A stretch of DNA of 7,628 bases from the NCBI GenBank assembly GCA_030043835.1, contig JASHWY010000061.1:1-7628 (forward strand), in the 5' to 3' direction. Positions 6,233-7,628 of this stretch are shown here, in pieces; within the stretch, counting starts at the first letter, position 1; the number at the start of each line of letters is the position of its first letter. The notes under the pieces were generated by a model that was not told where the DNA came from, did not search any database, and was given only the letters and a program-made list of their open reading frames with translations. The translations under genes were made by a program, and so were the position numbers. Source of the DNA: Thermoplasmata archaeon. GTDB lineage: Archaea; Thermoplasmatota; Thermoplasmata; Lutacidiplasmatales; UBA184.

Positions 6233-7447
6233 CTACGTTCCGTTGGCGCGGCCGAGCCGCAGGAGCTCATTTAGCTTTGCCACCCGCTCCCCGCCCAAGA
6301 CCCCGCATTTGAGTCCCCGAGCACCGATTCCGAGGGCCACGTGGGCGAGCCAGCCCTCGGGGACCTCGCCCGAGCGGTGCGACGCGATCGTCGCGAGACC
6401 GTCGCGCCGGGCGAGGTCGACCGTCGCGAGAGTGTCGGTGAGGGTCCCTACTTGGTTCACCTTGATCAGGATCGCGTTCGAGGAACGCAACGTGATTCCG
6501 CGTTCCAGGCGCACGACGTTCGTCACGTAGAGGTCGTCCCCGACCACCAACGCGCGACGGCCCACGGCGCGCGTTACGGCCGCAAACCCTTCGAAGGCCT
6601 CCTCGTCGAGGGGATCCTCGAGGTAGCGAATCCCGTACCGGTCGACGAGCTCGGAGACGAACCCGATCTGACCTTCCTCATCGAGCGATCGGTCCCGGTA
6701 CCGGTACTGGCCACCCCGAAAGAACTCGCTCGCCGCCATATCGATCCCTGGGTGCACGGCGAGGTGCGTTTCGTCCCGGACCTTCGCGCAGGCGTCCTTG
6801 AGGATCTCAAGAGCCTCGACGTTCCCGATCCCGGCCACCCAACCTCCCTCGTCGCCTCGGCCGAGGGCCTGGCCCGGGAAGCGGCGCTCCAGGGCTTCGC
6901 CGATCACCCCATGGACCCGGATCGCGGCGCGAACCGAATCGGCCGGGTCCTTCTCCTCGGCGAACGCGATGAACTCCTGGATCTCGGGCCCACCGATCGC
7001 GTGACGCCCGCCGTTGATGCAGTTCCCGACGATCGAGGGAAAGCTCGTCCCGTCCACCCCCGAACGAGCGAGGACCTTCCAGAGGGGTCGATGGCTCTCC
7101 ACTCCGAGGGCCATCGCGGTGGCGACGGAGATCGCGGTCGCGGTGTTGCCACCGATTCGAGAGAAGTTGGGGGTTCCGTCGGCGCGGTGGAGCGCCTCAT
7201 CGACCGAGGAGAGGCCGGCGGCATCCAACCCGATCAGGGCCGACCTCGCCCGATCGCGGAAGGCGGCGAGCGCCGCGGGGACCCCTCCGTCGGGGAACGC
7301 CACCACTTCGTGGGTCCCCGTGCTGGCCCCGCTCGGGGCGCCGGCCCGAGCGTGCGCTCCCGAGTCGAGGGTGACCGTCGCCTCGACCGTGAGGTGCGCC
7401 CGGCTATCGTAGAGGGGAGCGACCTTTACCTCGGTAATGCGGCTCAC
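6233..7447 (-). CDS. eno: Enolase (phosphopyruvate hydratase), divergent
   Basis: Enolase interconverts 2-phosphoglycerate and phosphoenolpyruvate in glycolysis and gluconeogenesis. All catalytic residues have counterparts: S39 in PSGASTG, H46, E158 in the QEF block, E200 in GDEGG, metal ligands D236 (IDMAASEFF), E277 ([10 protein letters not shown]) and D304 ([10 protein letters not shown]), then K329 (IKVNQVGTL), H357-R358 (SHRSGE) and K380. The protein is 404 residues, shorter than the usual 420-440. Several normally fixed spots differ: SRAHLTVE (residues 15-22) replaces [20 protein letters not shown] replaces the NVxNGGxHAGN form, GDEGGW replaces GDEGGF, and [10 protein letters not shown] replaces SHRSGETED. 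The GTG start overlaps the epimerase stop (GTGA) with GGAGAG (7456-7451) upstream. It is most likely the working enolase, since it sits in the conserved slot before uS2, but a paralogue with altered substrate cannot be excluded. Confidence 0.92.
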   Translation of the reverse strand: MSRITEVKVAPLYDSRAHLTVEATVTLDSGAHARAGAPSGASTGTHEVVAFPDGGVPAALAAFRDRARSALIGLDAAGLSSVDEALHRADGTPNFSRIGGNTATAISVATAMALGVESHRPLWKVLARSGVDGTSFPSIVGNCINGGRHAIGGPEIQEFIAFAEEKDPADSVRAAIRVHGVIGEALERRFPGQALGRGDEGGWVAGIGNVEALEILKDACAKVRDETHLAVHPGIDMAASEFFRGGQYRYRDRSLDEEGQIGFVSELVDRYGIRYLEDPLDEEAFEGFAAVTRAVGRRALVVGDDLYVTNVVRLERGITLRSSNAILIKVNQVGTLTDTLATVDLARRDGLATIASHRSGEVPEGWLAHVALGIGARGLKCGVLGGERVAKLNELLRLGRANGT

Positions 7448-7628
7448 GGACTCTCCACGAACTCGACGAGCACGCCCGCGAACGCCGAAGGATGCGCGAA
7501 TCCCACTCGCCGGCCCCTTGCCCCGGGGCGCGACGTACGATCGACAACGCGCTCCCCTCGCGCGGCGAGCTCCGCTAGCGCCGCATCCACGCTCGGAACC
7601 CGGAAGGCGACGTGGTGAACCCCCTCCC
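7444..7628 (-). CDS. mce: Methylmalonyl-CoA epimerase, C-terminal 60 residues, cut by window edge
   Basis: This enzyme interconverts the (R) and (S) forms of methylmalonyl-CoA in propionate and branched-chain breakdown; it belongs to the glyoxalase/VOC fold and is cytosolic. Only the C-terminal end is visible. The segment begins EGVHHVAFRVPSVDAAL, has SRPGARGRRVGFAHPSA in the middle, and ends [12 protein letters not shown] before TGA. The GVHHVAF histidine is a metal ligand of the family, and HPSAFAGVLVEFVE matches its closing strand with the final metal-ligand glutamate. Its stop overlaps the enolase start by four bases, so the two are co-translated. Another VOC-family protein is possible, but the match to the epimerase C-terminus is close. 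The start lies beyond the right edge. Confidence 0.8.
   Translation of the reverse strand, partial: EGVHHVAFRVPSVDAALAELAARGERVVDRTSRPGARGRRVGFAHPSAFAGVLVEFVESP

Noticed and set aside
6341..7618. A 425-codon plus-strand open frame, the longest in the window
   Set aside because: It lies antisense to enolase and the epimerase, is a product of high GC content, and its translation matches no family.

Overview
All genes that I can support lie on the minus strand, so transcription runs right to left. The window looks like a GC-rich archaeon. The signs are a full-length TrmB-type regulator, an archaeal-type uS2 next to enolase, and TATA-like boxes about 25 bases before the start codons of first-in-unit genes (a leaderless arrangement), while internal genes carry Shine-Dalgarno (SD) sequences. 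The mix fits Thermoplasmatota best, but that placement is inference.

Right part (7628 to 5571): the C-terminal end of a methylmalonyl-CoA epimerase (cut by the window edge), then a divergent enolase, then ribosomal protein uS2, tightly packed as one unit. The enolase-uS2 pairing is a familiar archaeal arrangement. The epimerase sits where other archaea often have RNA polymerase or ribosomal genes. Next (5511 to 4237) is a TrmB-family regulator with its own leaderless promoter and an unassigned C-terminal domain with four cysteines.

Middle part (4104 to 1794): a compact arsenic operon, arsR-arsM-arsC-aquaporin. Junctions are a 4-base GTGA overlap, a 6-base gap and another GTGA overlap. The repressor ArsR has the CxC arsenite-sensing pair. 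ArsC reduces arsenate to arsenite with a thioredoxin-type cysteine triad. ArsM methylates arsenite. A channel of the aquaporin family takes the place of an ACR3 or ArsB pump, as in the aqpS-type operon of Sinorhizobium. The arsR promoter has a TATA box 26 bases before the start and alternating GACAT/ATGTC half-sites over the start codon, a plausible operator.

Left part: a YbhB-type PEBP protein (1552 to 1088), a gene-free stretch of about 370 bases with a short inverted repeat, and the N-terminal 237 residues of a sulfate adenylyltransferase (713 to beyond base 1). No tRNA, rRNA, CRISPR array or mobile element was seen.
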